Position numbers and translations under genes: made by a program. A stretch of DNA of 64,000 nucleotides from Aureibaculum flavum. Lineage in GTDB: Bacteria > Bacteroidota > Bacteroidia > Flavobacteriales > Flavobacteriaceae. The notes below the pieces were generated by a model. It had not been told where the DNA came from and made no database searches. It was given only the letters and a program-made list of their open reading frames with translations. Each line of letters opens with the position of its first letter. The stretch's first letter is position 1. The stretch spans positions 248,001 to 312,000 of the forward strand of contig NZ_JAEHFJ010000005.1 of NCBI RefSeq assembly GCF_016406085.1. Direction: 5' to 3'. Positions 1-9,526 of the stretch are shown piece by piece.

Positions 1-1980
1 TACAACCTTCTCTAATTGTTTACTAATCATTTGTTTGTAAAACTCTTTTATAGCTGCATAATTTTGAGATGCTATAATTGAAGTTTTCATATTTAAAATA
101 GATGATACTTGAAGTATATTACCGGTTACTTTACACATAAATGAATATGACCCTGAACCTTCAGGTGTAGCGTAGGCTATGGTTTCAGGTAATGATTCTA
201 TTTTATATTCTGCGGGTAATGTTAGTGTGACATTATATTTTTCTTGAAAAGGGGTGCCAAAATCAATAGGGAATTTCCTGTCATCTAATTTAAACGGATT
301 TTCTTTTTCTGTATGAAATAGCAGTGGTGAAAAATATATTTTGTCACCAACAATTTCAACTTGGCTATCACTTTCAAAATCAAATTGATAAGAGATTGGC
401 TTGTAAATATCATCTTTATTGTTGGCTTTAAATTCACCAATTTCAATATTATCATTATCTTTTTCAAGCTTTGCTATTAAATCATTTTCATTTTTGTTAT
501 TCTGACTAGCTCTAACATTTAAGGCCAATAACTTATTGTAACTAGATCTCTCAGTACCCGATAAAATACCTTCATCATCTATTTGGGCCATTATAAAAAC
601 CATCTCTTTTGCTACATCATTTGGAAATAGACTAACCTCACTTGAGGTTCCATTTTCTCTAACAATACGACCATTCCAATTTAAATCTCTAAGTGGTAAA
701 ACATTAGGTGTGCTGTATTTTTCAGTAGCATCTAATAGAACAATACCGGAGGTCGTTTCAACTCCTGCAATTACATAATTAAATCCTTCTTTAGTTGGAA
801 AAAAAGGGATGCCATGATCGCGAGTACTTATTAATACAGGGTTCGCTTTTAAATTAGCTTCTCGCAACATGGCGACTAAAGTTAAATTAATTTCTGCAAC
901 ATTACCCACACCATCTTTATACGCTTTTCTTACCCCATCATTGGTATATTTCGAAGTGAATTCATTCCATTTAATTTTTGATTTCACAAATTCAAAAATT
1001 TTAGTAATTTTTTCACTTTCAGGAGCAGTTAGATTAATTAATGCTGCTAAATCATCTTTGAAATATGATTTTTTATCAAGCTGTCCACCAAAATTGCTGC
1101 TTTCATAAATGGTTTTAGTAACATCTTCCCAAGTCGTGTTATAGAATTTCATCTGTGAATTGGGAAATTGAGTACTTGTTAATTCAAATTTTAATGCTGT
1201 AATATAATTATTAATATTATTAACATAAGGTTCATCTTTTAATGCAGGTACATTTTTTAATGTACATTCAATTATATTCGTTTGGTAGTCTACTTTACTT
1301 TGGCTGAACGATGCCGTTCCGTTACCAATCCGTTCTTTGTTGGTAAAAGTAATTGAAGAACGTTTAGTATCGCGTACTAAATCAACAGGGTGATAACCTT
1401 TCATTACATTTTTAAAGACAAAATACTCAGGTGTTTCTACTTTTGATTCTATATATTTAATAGGTATAAAAGACTGTAGTTCCATATCATCTATACGTGA
1501 ATAATAAGGGGAGTTAATTGTATAGTCCCATTCTACAACGCAACCCTCTGTTATATTAGGCATTGTAAATTTTGAACGCTTCCAATATTCATTTACTTTT
1601 TCAACAAAAATATCTTTTTTGTTAAGTTTCGTTTTTTCTATTTTTCCATTTACTAGGTTAAAAGTATTGGCTTTAATAGAAACTTTTTCATCATCACCAC
1701 CTTGGTATAAAGAAATACTTTTGGTTGCCCAATCATATCCGTCCTTATTATATATTTTTATACGCTCATGAATGTCTGTAATTAAGTAAAACCCTTCACC
1801 TTGAGTATACTCAATATGCGATCTTCTTTTTTTAAACAATATTGCTGCATTAGCAGAAGAATCTAAAGGGTGAAATTTTTCAGTTAATTCTTCTTTTGTT
1901 GCTTTTCCGAATTTAGTGTCTTGTGCTATAATGGGAAAACTTAATAGTATTGCAAGTAATGTGATAATAATATTTTTCAT
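1..1980 (-). CDS. DUF3857/transglutaminase-like secreted protein, catalytic residues lost (3' partial)
   Basis: The frame begins at an ATG whose first base is 1980 and is still open at the left edge, so 660 residues are visible and the C terminus is missing. Residues 1-20 are a signal peptide ending FPIIAQ, so the protein is periplasmic or surface-exposed. The layout is that of the DUF3857 family: N-terminal beta domain, transglutaminase-like fold (about 290-420), C-terminal beta domain. At the position of the nucleophilic Cys it reads GVGNVAEIN (Val361), and at the His position GFNYVIAG (Asn); only the Asp of LLDATEKY is kept. It should therefore be a non-catalytic paralogue of the intact gene upstream, from which it is separated by 25 bases on the same strand. 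The biological role of such pairs is not known to me. Family assignment is firm, function is open. Confidence 0.85.
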   Translation of the reverse strand, partial: MKNIIITLLAILLSFPIIAQDTKFGKATKEELTEKFHPLDSSANAAILFKKRRSHIEYTQGEGFYLITDIHERIKIYNKDGYDWATKSISLYQGGDDEKVSIKANTFNLVNGKIEKTKLNKKDIFVEKVNEYWKRSKFTMPNITEGCVVEWDYTINSPYYSRIDDMELQSFIPIKYIESKVETPEYFVFKNVMKGYHPVDLVRDTKRSSITFTNKERIGNGTASFSQSKVDYQTNIIECTLKNVPALKDEPYVNNINNYITALKFELTSTQFPNSQMKFYNTTWEDVTKTIYESSNFGGQLDKKSYFKDDLAALINLTAPESEKITKIFEFVKSKIKWNEFTSKYTNDGVRKAYKDGVGNVAEINLTLVAMLREANLKANPVLISTRDHGIPFFPTKEGFNYVIAGVETTSGIVLLDATEKYSTPNVLPLRDLNWNGRIVRENGTSSEVSLFPNDVAKEMVFIMAQIDDEGILSGTERSSYNKLLALNVRASQNNKNENDLIAKLEKDNDNIEIGEFKANNKDDIYKPISYQFDFESDSQVEIVGDKIYFSPLLFHTEKENPFKLDDRKFPIDFGTPFQEKYNVTLTLPAEYKIESLPETIAYATPEGSGSYSFMCKVTGNILQVSSILNMKTSIIASQNYAAIKEFYKQMISKQLEKVV

Positions 1981-2005
1981 AATTGTATTTTAATTTATTG
2001 AAACT

Positions 2006-3922
2006 TTATGGAGTTGTTTTTATGAGTACAACTTTGGTTTTATCTTGTTTTGCAATCGTTTTTCTAAAGTCTCTATATTTTTTATAGTCAGTTGCGGTAT
2101 ATTGACCATCGTTAAGCTTAAATACACGACTATATTTTATCTTATTCTTATCAATTTTTTCAATGATCAGTTCGTAACTCCCAAATTTATTTTCAATTTT
2201 TAAATTATTAGGCATAGCTTCAATAGCGTAATTTTCAGGTAATGTTATTTTAAATTCGTCCGTATCAATAAAACCGCGTGATATTTCAAAAGGGAGTTTT
2301 CTATTTCGATAACGTTTAGGTACCTCTAATGCTCGATTAAAAGCATTTATAGTAAACAACATGCGGTCATCACTAAAAGATGCATATTTTGAGGCGGAGA
2401 GCTCAATGTTTTCATTAAAAATTACACTATCCTTATGGTTTGAGAAGTCATATTTATTAACGGTCATATTATTAATATATGACCAATAGTTAGACTTGTA
2501 ATATTTTTCAATATCTCTTTTTGGCTGTTTTTCTAAGCCGTAATGATTGCTATATTGAATACCACCAGAGTTTATGGTGACATCTGCTTCAATGTTACCT
2601 TCATTATTAATACTATAGTTTGCATTTGTTTTTTGGAAGTTGTCGTCGGTTTTGTAAATGCCAGTATGTTTTATTTTTCCTCCTTCTGGTGTAATTAATA
2701 ATACATCTCTATCATCAGTAAACGTTCCTTGATAACCAAATGGAACTGTTTGACTTGTACACTCGAGCCAAATATCTTTATTATTTCCTTCAACATATAA
2801 AAATGCGTGATTACCTTGTACAGAGACTACATCTTGTTCCATGCTTTTTTTATCTCCACCGGCGTAAACAGGAGCGTAGTATGAGGTAACTCCGGCTTCG
2901 TCTAATAATGACTTTGTATAGTTAGTAAGTGCTTTACAATCTCCATATCCTAACTTGTCTACATCTGTAGCTAACATAGGCATCCATCCGCCAATACCCA
3001 CTTGTACACTTATATACCGAGTTTTTTCTTGTACATAGTTATATATAATTTTGGCTTTTTCAATAGGGTCATCAATGCCAGAAACCATTTGCTTTACTTT
3101 AATTTTTGTACTCTCTGGTAAAGAAGTTCTACTCACAATTAAATTATCATACATCCATTTACCAAACTCTTGCCAATTGTTAGCAGATCCGTCTACATTT
3201 TCTAATCGAAATCTATTGCTGGCAACAATAAGCCAAGGCATTACTTCTAAAGAGGAAGGACACAACTCTTCATATTTTATAGCTGGTGAGTTATTGACTT
3301 CGTATTTAATAGTTGTTGGTTTCTCTGATTTAATGATATTAAAATTTTCAAAATTTTTCTCTGCCTTTTGAATTTTTATATCATTAGGATATGTGATTTC
3401 ATAACTACTTTTAACAACACCTTGATTATAGGACGTATATGGAAACCACCTTGGTATAAAAGCTGTATTTGAAGATTCTATTTCATATTCATAAGAAATT
3501 GTATATGGATATGTAGTTGGAACATAGTCGTAATAAATAAGTCTACCATCATTAAATAATGAAATGCCATCAGCGGCACTTCTATCTATGAAATCCCTTT
3601 TTTTTATGTCTTTAATTTCAACACCTATTGCATTGTATACATAAGCTCTTACATTTTTTATGTTATTAGAGGAGTCGTAATGAATTACGATTTCAGAATT
3701 ATGATTTCCAAGTTTATTTAGGACAGTAATTGTTTTACTGCGAGTGACAGTCATTTTTTTTGACGATTCTAATACTATTTTAGTACTTGAATTGCGTATA
3801 ACAGAATTAGCATTTTGTTTTAAACTATCTGGAATAGTTAAAATACTTACATCAAAATCTTGTGAATAAATAAATTGAAAGGAAAATAGGGTTACAAGAA
3901 GAAGTAACTGTTTAAAATACAT
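2006..3922 (-). CDS. DUF3857 and transglutaminase-like domain protein, secreted
   Basis: A 638-residue exported protein: signal peptide 1-20 (ending FQFIYSQ), DUF3857 beta domain (about 50-250), transglutaminase-like domain (about 270-400) and a C-terminal beta domain. The catalytic region is intact: GYGDCKALTNY places Cys329, GNHAFLYV gives His372, and WLECTSQ has Glu387 where Asp is usual. Such domains act as Cys proteases or amidases, but no substrate is known for this family. It is followed after 25 bases by a paralogue lacking the Cys and His, so the two are probably co-expressed and may form an active/inactive pair. It lies 78 bases downstream of dtd, possibly as a separate unit. Annotation as DUF3857/transglutaminase is firm; biological role unknown. 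Confidence 0.9.
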   Translation of the reverse strand: MYFKQLLLLVTLFSFQFIYSQDFDVSILTIPDSLKQNANSVIRNSSTKIVLESSKKMTVTRSKTITVLNKLGNHNSEIVIHYDSSNNIKNVRAYVYNAIGVEIKDIKKRDFIDRSAADGISLFNDGRLIYYDYVPTTYPYTISYEYEIESSNTAFIPRWFPYTSYNQGVVKSSYEITYPNDIKIQKAEKNFENFNIIKSEKPTTIKYEVNNSPAIKYEELCPSSLEVMPWLIVASNRFRLENVDGSANNWQEFGKWMYDNLIVSRTSLPESTKIKVKQMVSGIDDPIEKAKIIYNYVQEKTRYISVQVGIGGWMPMLATDVDKLGYGDCKALTNYTKSLLDEAGVTSYYAPVYAGGDKKSMEQDVVSVQGNHAFLYVEGNNKDIWLECTSQTVPFGYQGTFTDDRDVLLITPEGGKIKHTGIYKTDDNFQKTNANYSINNEGNIEADVTINSGGIQYSNHYGLEKQPKRDIEKYYKSNYWSYINNMTVNKYDFSNHKDSVIFNENIELSASKYASFSDDRMLFTINAFNRALEVPKRYRNRKLPFEISRGFIDTDEFKITLPENYAIEAMPNNLKIENKFGSYELIIEKIDKNKIKYSRVFKLNDGQYTATDYKKYRDFRKTIAKQDKTKVVLIKTTP

Positions 3923-4000
3923 AAAGTAGTGTTTAGCGTGGGTCGTTGATACACAAATATATCAAACTTATACCTAAAACGTTACAATTTTTATAATATT

Positions 4001-4453
4001 TTATATTTTATTTTCAGAGTCTATTACAATAGTTACAGGACCGTCATTCAATAAGTTTATTTTCATGTCTGCACCAAAAATACCGGTCCCTACTTTTTTG
4101 CCAAGCTCTTTTTCTGTCACAGAAATGAATTGGTTGTATAAAGGTATTGCAATATCAGGTTTAGCGGCTTTAATATAAGAAGGTCTATTTCCCTTTTTTG
4201 TACTTGCTAAGAGCGTAAATTGGCTGACTATAATAAGTTCTCCATCTATTGCAAGTAGCGATTTGTTCATGACATCATTTTCGTCATTGAAAATTCTAAG
4301 ATTCAATACTTTTTTGGACAACCAATCAATGTCATCTTTGGTGTCATTTTCAGTGATGCCTAATAAGACCAATAGTCCATTATTAATAGAAGAAATTATT
4401 TTATTATCAACACTTACAGAAGCATGACTTACTCTTTGAATTACAGCTTTCAC
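4001..4453 (-). CDS. dtd: D-aminoacyl-tRNA deacylase
   Basis: Cytoplasmic proofreading enzyme that hydrolyses D-aminoacyl-tRNA (and Gly-tRNAAla), recycling tRNA charged with a D-amino acid. At 150 residues it has the normal family length. The hallmark stretches are present: N-terminal MKAVIQRVSHASV, SQFTLLAST (active-site threonine region), GNRPSY, and the C-terminal LNDGPVTIVID. The start is a GTG codon, chosen because it gives the highly conserved MKAVIQRV beginning and no ATG lies in a better place. It lies 20 bases downstream of a DUF1080 lipoprotein gene, apparently at the tail of the 3-keto-sugar operon, although its role is unrelated. Very safe call. Confidence 0.96.
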   Translation of the reverse strand: MKAVIQRVSHASVSVDNKIISSINNGLLVLLGITENDTKDDIDWLSKKVLNLRIFNDENDVMNKSLLAIDGELIIVSQFTLLASTKKGNRPSYIKAAKPDIAIPLYNQFISVTEKELGKKVGTGIFGADMKINLLNDGPVTIVIDSENKI

Positions 4454-4473
4454 TTTTTATTAAAATTTATATT

Positions 4474-5286
4474 TTAATTTTTCAACTCTCTTACCCATAT
4501 GTTTCTAAAACTTGGTTTGCTACCATCATTATGATCTTGTAATTGTAGGGGAGCCTTTCCATGAGGTTCATTAGTTGGCCAACCTATATAGGCCACGGCA
4601 CCAAGAATTTCAAAATGATCTTGAATTAAAACGCCATTATGTAAAACAGTCATTGTTCCAGATTTTATTTTTTCACCATCAGTATCAAATTCTGGTGCAT
4701 GAAAAATAATGTCGTAACTATTCCATTCTCCGGTGGGAACGGCAGCGTTTACCGCCGGAATAGATTGTTTGTAAATGGCTCCTACTTGCCCGTTAACATA
4801 AGTGTCGTTATCATTATTGTCTAATATTTGTACTTCATAACGCTGTTGAATGAAAACACCACTGTTGGCTCTAGATTGGCCTTCGCCTAAAATTTCAGAA
4901 GGTGATTTCCATTCTAAATGTAACTGGATACTTCCAAAATTGCGTTTGGTTTGTAAAGTACCAGAACCACTGTTGACGGTCATGCTTCCATCTTTATTTA
5001 GTATCCATTTGGCATCGGTAGAATCTTCAGCAACAATCCATTCGTCCATGTTTTTACCATTAAATAGAACAATAGCATCAGAAGGAACTTTATTTTCACC
5101 GAGGTTTACTTTTGGAGGTTTAGGTTCCCAAATTTCCGTTTCTTCAGGTTTGGTGGGTTCTATTTCTTTATTTTCGACTTGTTTTAACGTGTCAATCTTT
5201 GTGTCATTTGAGTCTTCATTATTTGTAGATTCTTTACATCCGAAAAATGCAAAAAGAACAAAAAGAGCAATTATATTTTTATACAT
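4474..5286 (-). CDS. DUF1080 (3-keto-disaccharide hydrolase family) lipoprotein
   Basis: A 270-residue lipoprotein: signal peptide with lipobox ending FAFFGC, an acidic Thr/Glu-rich linker (about 20-70), then one DUF1080 jelly-roll (about 75-268). Family marks are IVLFNGKNMDEW, the strand LHLEWKSP, NSGVFIQQRYEVQILD, GEWNSYDIIFHAP and the closing SFRNIWVREL. The family is known for cleaving glycosides that have first been oxidised at C3, by elimination or hydrolysis. Its start codon overlaps the stop of the upstream DUF1080 gene by one base, so the two are translationally coupled. The two copies differ strongly in sequence, which suggests different substrates or successive steps such as lyase and hydratase; that division is inference. 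Probably faces the periplasm or the cell surface. Confidence 0.88.
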   Translation of the reverse strand: MYKNIIALFVLFAFFGCKESTNNEDSNDTKIDTLKQVENKEIEPTKPEETEIWEPKPPKVNLGENKVPSDAIVLFNGKNMDEWIVAEDSTDAKWILNKDGSMTVNSGSGTLQTKRNFGSIQLHLEWKSPSEILGEGQSRANSGVFIQQRYEVQILDNNDNDTYVNGQVGAIYKQSIPAVNAAVPTGEWNSYDIIFHAPEFDTDGEKIKSGTMTVLHNGVLIQDHFEILGAVAYIGWPTNEPHGKAPLQLQDHNDGSKPSFRNIWVRELKN

Positions 5287-6023
5287 TATAATTTTTTAAT
5301 TTTTATATTTCTGAACCATACTTTATTACCATGATCTTGTAATCCTATAAAACCGTTTTGTGTATTTCCGAAATTTTTCCAATTTTTAAATTTTGAATTG
5401 GCAATCATTTCATCCCATTTTTCTCCTTGCAATGGAAAAGTAGCAACTAGAGTACCATTTAGTGTAGAAGAACCTTCATTGGTATTATGATTTATCTTGA
5501 TAACGGCGGTGTTCCATTCTCCAGCCGGGTGCACTACGTTGGAAGTTGGTGAGACTAAATCATATAACGCACCTGCTTGATGACTTGTGCCAGCCTTTGC
5601 ATCAGGGTGTCTTTCATTATCTAAAACTTGAACTTCCAATGCAGATTCGTAAATTTTCGCATTTTTATCTTCTAAAACACTCCAAAAAATTCCGCTATTA
5701 CCGCCTTCAGATATTTTCCAATCTATTGATAATTCAAAATTTTTAAATTTTTCTTTGGTAATAATATCTTGACCTTCACCATTACCTGGCGTAAAAGCCA
5801 GAGTATTGTCTTGTATCGACCATCCAGAGGGCACACTGTCCATTAAATACCCTCGCCATTCATCTAAAGAGCTACCATCAAAAAGCGTTATCCAATCGTT
5901 TTTAGTTTCACTATCTTTAATAGTTTCCTCTTTAGGTACTTCGTTCGAAGTTGTTTCTTTTTTATCATCTTTACAAGCCGAAAAGGATAAAACGGCAAGT
6001 AGAATTACTGTTAATTTTTTCAT
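5286..6023 (-). CDS. DUF1080 (3-keto-disaccharide hydrolase family) lipoprotein
   Basis: A 245-residue lipoprotein with a short signal peptide and lipobox (VLSFSAC), a charged linker, and a DUF1080 jelly-roll from about residue 42 to the end. Family marks: WITLFDGSSLDEWRGY, FELSIDWKISEGGNSGIFW, EVQVLDNERHPDA, HQAGALYDL, HPAGEWNTAVIKI and the end FIGLQDHGNKVWFRNI. It lies between a TIM-barrel isomerase (22 bases upstream) and a second DUF1080 gene (one-base overlap), an arrangement expected for oxidative C3 cleavage of glycosides. Predicted to act on 3-keto sugars in the periplasm; the substrate cannot be read from sequence. Confidence 0.88.
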   Translation of the reverse strand: MKKLTVILLAVLSFSACKDDKKETTSNEVPKEETIKDSETKNDWITLFDGSSLDEWRGYLMDSVPSGWSIQDNTLAFTPGNGEGQDIITKEKFKNFELSIDWKISEGGNSGIFWSVLEDKNAKIYESALEVQVLDNERHPDAKAGTSHQAGALYDLVSPTSNVVHPAGEWNTAVIKINHNTNEGSSTLNGTLVATFPLQGEKWDEMIANSKFKNWKNFGNTQNGFIGLQDHGNKVWFRNIKIKKL

Positions 6024-6045
6024 TGTTTTTTATCTGTTTTTAGGG

Positions 6046-7101
6046 TTATGAAAGACCCAATATTCTTTTTAATTTGTCTTTATCAATATCAGCTCCGGCA
6101 AAATCATCAAAGGCTTTTTCAGTGGCCTCAATAATATGATTATTAATAAAGATAGCACCTTCTTTAGCTCCCTGTTCAGGGCTTTTAATACAACACTCCC
6201 ATTCCATTACAGCCCAAACGTCACAACCGTATTGCGTAAGTTTAGAGAAAATTGTTTTAAAATCTATTTGTCCATCTCCAAGTGAACGATATCTGCCAGC
6301 TCTGTCTACCCAGTTATTGTAGCCACCAAAGGCACCTTTTTTTCCAGTCGGGTTGAATTCAGAATCTTTTACATGAAAAGATTTAATAAATTCATGATAA
6401 TGATCTATATATGCTAAATAATCCAGTTGCTGTAGTACAAAATGTGAAGGGTCGTAAAGTATATTTACACGCTTGTGATTGCCCGTAGCTTTTAAAAAGC
6501 GTTCAAAAGTATCGCCGTCATGTAGATCTTCTCCAGGGTGAATTTCATAGCAAACATCTACACCATTTTCGTCATAAACATCTAAAATAGGTAACCATCG
6601 TTTTGCTAATTCTTCAAATCCCATTTCTACTAATCCTGGAGGTCTTTGAGGCCAAGGATGCATTGTATGCCATAGTAAAGATCCTGAAAAAGTAGCATGA
6701 GCATTCAAGCCCAAATGTTTACTCGCAATAGCTGCGTTTTTAACCGTTTGTACCGCCCAAGCCGTTCTTGCTTTCGGATTGTTTTTTACCTTGTCTGGTG
6801 CGAAACCATCAAACATAATATCATAGGCTGGGTGTACAGCAACCAATTGCCCTTGTAAATGTGTAGAAAGTTCAGTAATTTCTAAACCGTAACTATTGAT
6901 TTTACCTTTTAATTCATCACAATAGGTTTTACTTTCTGCAGCTTTATCAATATCAATTAATCGAGTTTCCCAAGTTGGAATTTGTATGCCTTTGTACCCT
7001 AATTCGCTTGCCCATTTACATAAACCATCTAAAGAATTAAACGGAGCATTGTCGCCCATAAATTGTGCTAAAAATACTGCAGGTCCTTTTATTGTTTTCA
7101 T
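6046..7101 (-). CDS. Sugar phosphate isomerase/epimerase family TIM barrel (cytoplasmic)
   Basis: A 351-residue protein without a signal peptide and with the AP-endonuclease-2/xylose-isomerase-like TIM-barrel fold. Likely divalent-metal ligands lie at the ends of the strands: CYEIHPGEDLHDG (Glu, His), LYDPSHFVLQQLDY (Asp, His), SFHVKDSEF (His, Asp) and VMEWECC (Glu). In this family these residues hold a metal used for ketose/aldose isomerisation or for acting on keto-sugar products. It is 13 bases downstream of a Gfo/Idh/MocA dehydrogenase, a pairing typical of inositol-like and 3-keto-sugar metabolism. Being cytoplasmic, it probably handles the imported product. The exact reaction is not determinable; substrate could be a 3-keto-hexose or its 2-hydroxy-glycal derivative. 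Confidence 0.85.
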   Translation of the reverse strand: MKTIKGPAVFLAQFMGDNAPFNSLDGLCKWASELGYKGIQIPTWETRLIDIDKAAESKTYCDELKGKINSYGLEITELSTHLQGQLVAVHPAYDIMFDGFAPDKVKNNPKARTAWAVQTVKNAAIASKHLGLNAHATFSGSLLWHTMHPWPQRPPGLVEMGFEELAKRWLPILDVYDENGVDVCYEIHPGEDLHDGDTFERFLKATGNHKRVNILYDPSHFVLQQLDYLAYIDHYHEFIKSFHVKDSEFNPTGKKGAFGGYNNWVDRAGRYRSLGDGQIDFKTIFSKLTQYGCDVWAVMEWECCIKSPEQGAKEGAIFINNHIIEATEKAFDDFAGADIDKDKLKRILGLS

Positions 7102-7114
7102 TTTTTAATTTTAA

Positions 7115-8254
7115 TTATTTATTCAAATTTACCCAAGTATTTCCTTGTTGATGAGATTTTACAGTACTTTCTATAAAATTAAGTCCACGAACACCGTCAT
7201 TCATTGTTGGAAATTCTCCTGAATTGTATTTCTCACCTCTAATAGCTCTGGCTACACCTAAATAAATGTTAGCCATAGCGTCAAAAATACCTTCAGGATG
7301 TCCCGGTGGTAATTTGGTGCCATCTAACGATAATTCAGAATTGTAAGCATGTCCAGGTTTATATATTTGTACCGGTTTATCATCACTCATAGCATATAAA
7401 AAATTAGGATTTTCTTGTTCCCATTTCAATGCTCCTTTGTCTCCGTACACGGCAATGGTCAATCCATTTTCTTCTCCAGTTGCTATTTGACTCGAGCGAA
7501 TTACCCCTTTGGCATTCCCTTCAAATCTCACTAAAACAGTACCGTCAATGTCCATTTTATTATCTTCATATAAATAATTGAGGTCGGCTAAAATTGATTT
7601 TATTTGCAAGCCTGTTGTAAATTCAATCATATTAAAAGCATGCACACCAATATCTCCCATACAACAACTTATTCCAGATTTTTCAGGATCTAATCGCCAT
7701 GTGGAACCTCGTTTTGATTTATCGTGAATAATTGGATTTATCCAACCTTGGTAATACTGAGCATCTACTTTTTGAATTTTTCCAAGTGCACCAGATTTTA
7801 TCATTTCACGCATTTGACGTGTCATAGGGTAGCCTGTATAGGTATGCGTAACCGCAAAAACTAAATTAGATGTATCTAATAAATTTTGTAAAATTTTAGC
7901 TTCGTCATAGGTTGTTGTCATTGGTTTTTCGCAGATCACATGAAAACCATTTTCCAAGAGTTTTTTTGCCATTGGAAAGTGTAAAAAATTAGGCGTTAAA
8001 ATTGAGCACACCTGAATCCTTTCTTCTTTGGGTAGTTTTAACTCTTCCTCAACTAAAGTTTCAAAATCATTATAAATCCTGTTCGTGGGAATGTCTATTT
8101 CTTTGGCAAATTTTATGCTTTCACTAAGGTCGGGATTAAAAACAGCTCCCACGATTTCATAATTATCATTTATATGTGAGGCAATACGATGTAATACACC
8201 GATTAAAGAATCGCCACCACCACCTAAAATTCCTAGTTTTATTTTTTTTGGCAT
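7115..8254 (-). CDS. Gfo/Idh/MocA family NAD(P)-dependent oxidoreductase
   Basis: A 379-residue cytoplasmic dehydrogenase. The N-terminal Rossmann domain begins LGILGGGGDSLIGVLHRIAS (glycine-rich nucleotide loop), and the family signature CEKPMTTTYDEA supplies the EKP lysine that sits at the active site. The C-terminal half is the alpha/beta substrate domain, with the motif SCCMGDIGVHAFNMIEF carrying the usual Asp/His pair. Enzymes of this family interconvert hydroxyl and keto groups on sugars and inositols with NAD(P). In this operon (MFS transporter 30 bases upstream, TIM-barrel isomerase 13 bases downstream) it would most simply reduce an imported 3-keto sugar or oxidise a hexose at C3. 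Direction and substrate are inference. Confidence 0.88.
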   Translation of the reverse strand: MPKKIKLGILGGGGDSLIGVLHRIASHINDNYEIVGAVFNPDLSESIKFAKEIDIPTNRIYNDFETLVEEELKLPKEERIQVCSILTPNFLHFPMAKKLLENGFHVICEKPMTTTYDEAKILQNLLDTSNLVFAVTHTYTGYPMTRQMREMIKSGALGKIQKVDAQYYQGWINPIIHDKSKRGSTWRLDPEKSGISCCMGDIGVHAFNMIEFTTGLQIKSILADLNYLYEDNKMDIDGTVLVRFEGNAKGVIRSSQIATGEENGLTIAVYGDKGALKWEQENPNFLYAMSDDKPVQIYKPGHAYNSELSLDGTKLPPGHPEGIFDAMANIYLGVARAIRGEKYNSGEFPTMNDGVRGLNFIESTVKSHQQGNTWVNLNK

Positions 8255-8284
8255 TATTTTTTTATTTAAATTGATCTATACTTT

Positions 8285-9511
8285 TTATATTTCTGTTGCT
8301 GGATGTATTCTATTCTTTTCTATTTTTTTTCGCATTGCAAATAAAATTCCGAATAAAACGACTAAGGTCAAAGGAAAATAGACCATAAAACCTAGTACAG
8401 CTTGTCCAGCGGCAACATCAGCCACTTCACCTGTTAAACCAGAAGCTAATGCTGAAGCTTTTTCAGTGTCTAACCTTGAACCTATTATAGGATTCCAAAT
8501 TGAAGTTGCAAACATTCCTGCACCTCCAACCAAAGACATTCCTAATGCCCCTGTTTTAGATGTATATTCAGCTATAAAACCAATCATGGTTGGCCAGAAA
8601 TAACAAACACCGAGAGCAAATAATGCAGCCGCTACATAGATCATATTTCCATCAGCAATACTCATGAAATAAATGGCTACGGCTGTAATAATGGCTGACA
8701 TAAATAAAACGCCAATTGGATTTAACTTGTGTACAATAGGGCCGGCAAAGAACCTGCCTAATGCCATGATACCAGTAACTAATGCTAGAACTAACATAGG
8801 ACTGGCTCCTGAGCTTCCTAAAATAGTCTCAATCCATTGTTGCGGAATAAATTCAGATGTTGCTGTAAGCGTCATACATACTAACATGAAAAGAAATAAC
8901 GGATTCATTAAGGCTTTAATATTTTCTCCGGTATTCGATTCAATATTTTCACTTTTTGGGAACTTCTGAGTAAATACTAAGAATCCATAAATTAAAGTTG
9001 GTATAATCATGGTTGCAATTTGTAGTTGCCACCCTAAACCACATTCGGTCATAAATTTAGATACTAATGCTCCAATGACAAGCCCTCCTGGAAACCAAAC
9101 ATGAAATTTGTTTAGCATTCCGGTTCTGTTATCGGTGTACATGTCTGCAATCATAGGGTTACATGCTGCTTCCACTGACCCATTGGCAAAACCAATAAAA
9201 AAAGTAGATATAATTAATGTCCAAAAACCGCCCGCATAAATGGTTAAAACTAATCCTAAAAGATGACAAACGAAAGCAATAATCATCAGTTTTTTTGCTC
9301 CTAAAGAATTATACAATAGACCGCCTAATAGCATAGCTAATGGAAACCCAAGAAAAGCCATACTATTGATCCAGCCAAGTTCCTTATTGCTGATTTCGAA
9401 ATCTACGCCAAGTTGGGTTAAAATACCTGCACGAATGGCAAAAGTCATTGAGGTTACAATCAATGCCATACAGGCAGCAAAAAATATTTTGTTTTTATTT
9501 ATTTCGTTCAT
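8285..9511 (-). CDS. MFS sugar transporter
   Basis: A 408-residue polytopic inner-membrane protein with about 12 hydrophobic segments in two halves separated by a hydrophilic loop around residues 190-200 (KFPKSENIESNTGEN). The first half contains the Gly-rich LGGLLYNSLGAKKLMI loop typical of major facilitator proteins and the acidic segment FANGSVEAACNPMIADMY. It resembles the sugar MFS carriers that sit beside isomerase/dehydrogenase pairs in Bacteroidota. It is placed between a periplasmic TIM-barrel lipoprotein (15 bases upstream) and a cytoplasmic dehydrogenase (30 bases downstream), which suits import of the cleaved or oxidised sugar, probably by proton symport. Substrate unknown. Confidence 0.85.
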   Translation of the reverse strand: MNEINKNKIFFAACMALIVTSMTFAIRAGILTQLGVDFEISNKELGWINSMAFLGFPLAMLLGGLLYNSLGAKKLMIIAFVCHLLGLVLTIYAGGFWTLIISTFFIGFANGSVEAACNPMIADMYTDNRTGMLNKFHVWFPGGLVIGALVSKFMTECGLGWQLQIATMIIPTLIYGFLVFTQKFPKSENIESNTGENIKALMNPLFLFMLVCMTLTATSEFIPQQWIETILGSSGASPMLVLALVTGIMALGRFFAGPIVHKLNPIGVLFMSAIITAVAIYFMSIADGNMIYVAAALFALGVCYFWPTMIGFIAEYTSKTGALGMSLVGGAGMFATSIWNPIIGSRLDTEKASALASGLTGEVADVAAGQAVLGFMVYFPLTLVVLFGILFAMRKKIEKNRIHPATEI

Positions 9512-9526
9512 TATGAAGTGGGTTAG

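Noticed and set aside
869-1108. Plus-strand ORF of 79 codons inside the DUF3857 paralogue
   Set aside because: It lies wholly opposite a long coding frame with signal peptide and family motifs; composition is that of an antisense shadow. The same applies to the other short ORFs opposite large genes (for example 3051-3371, 4850-5299, 47457-47723).
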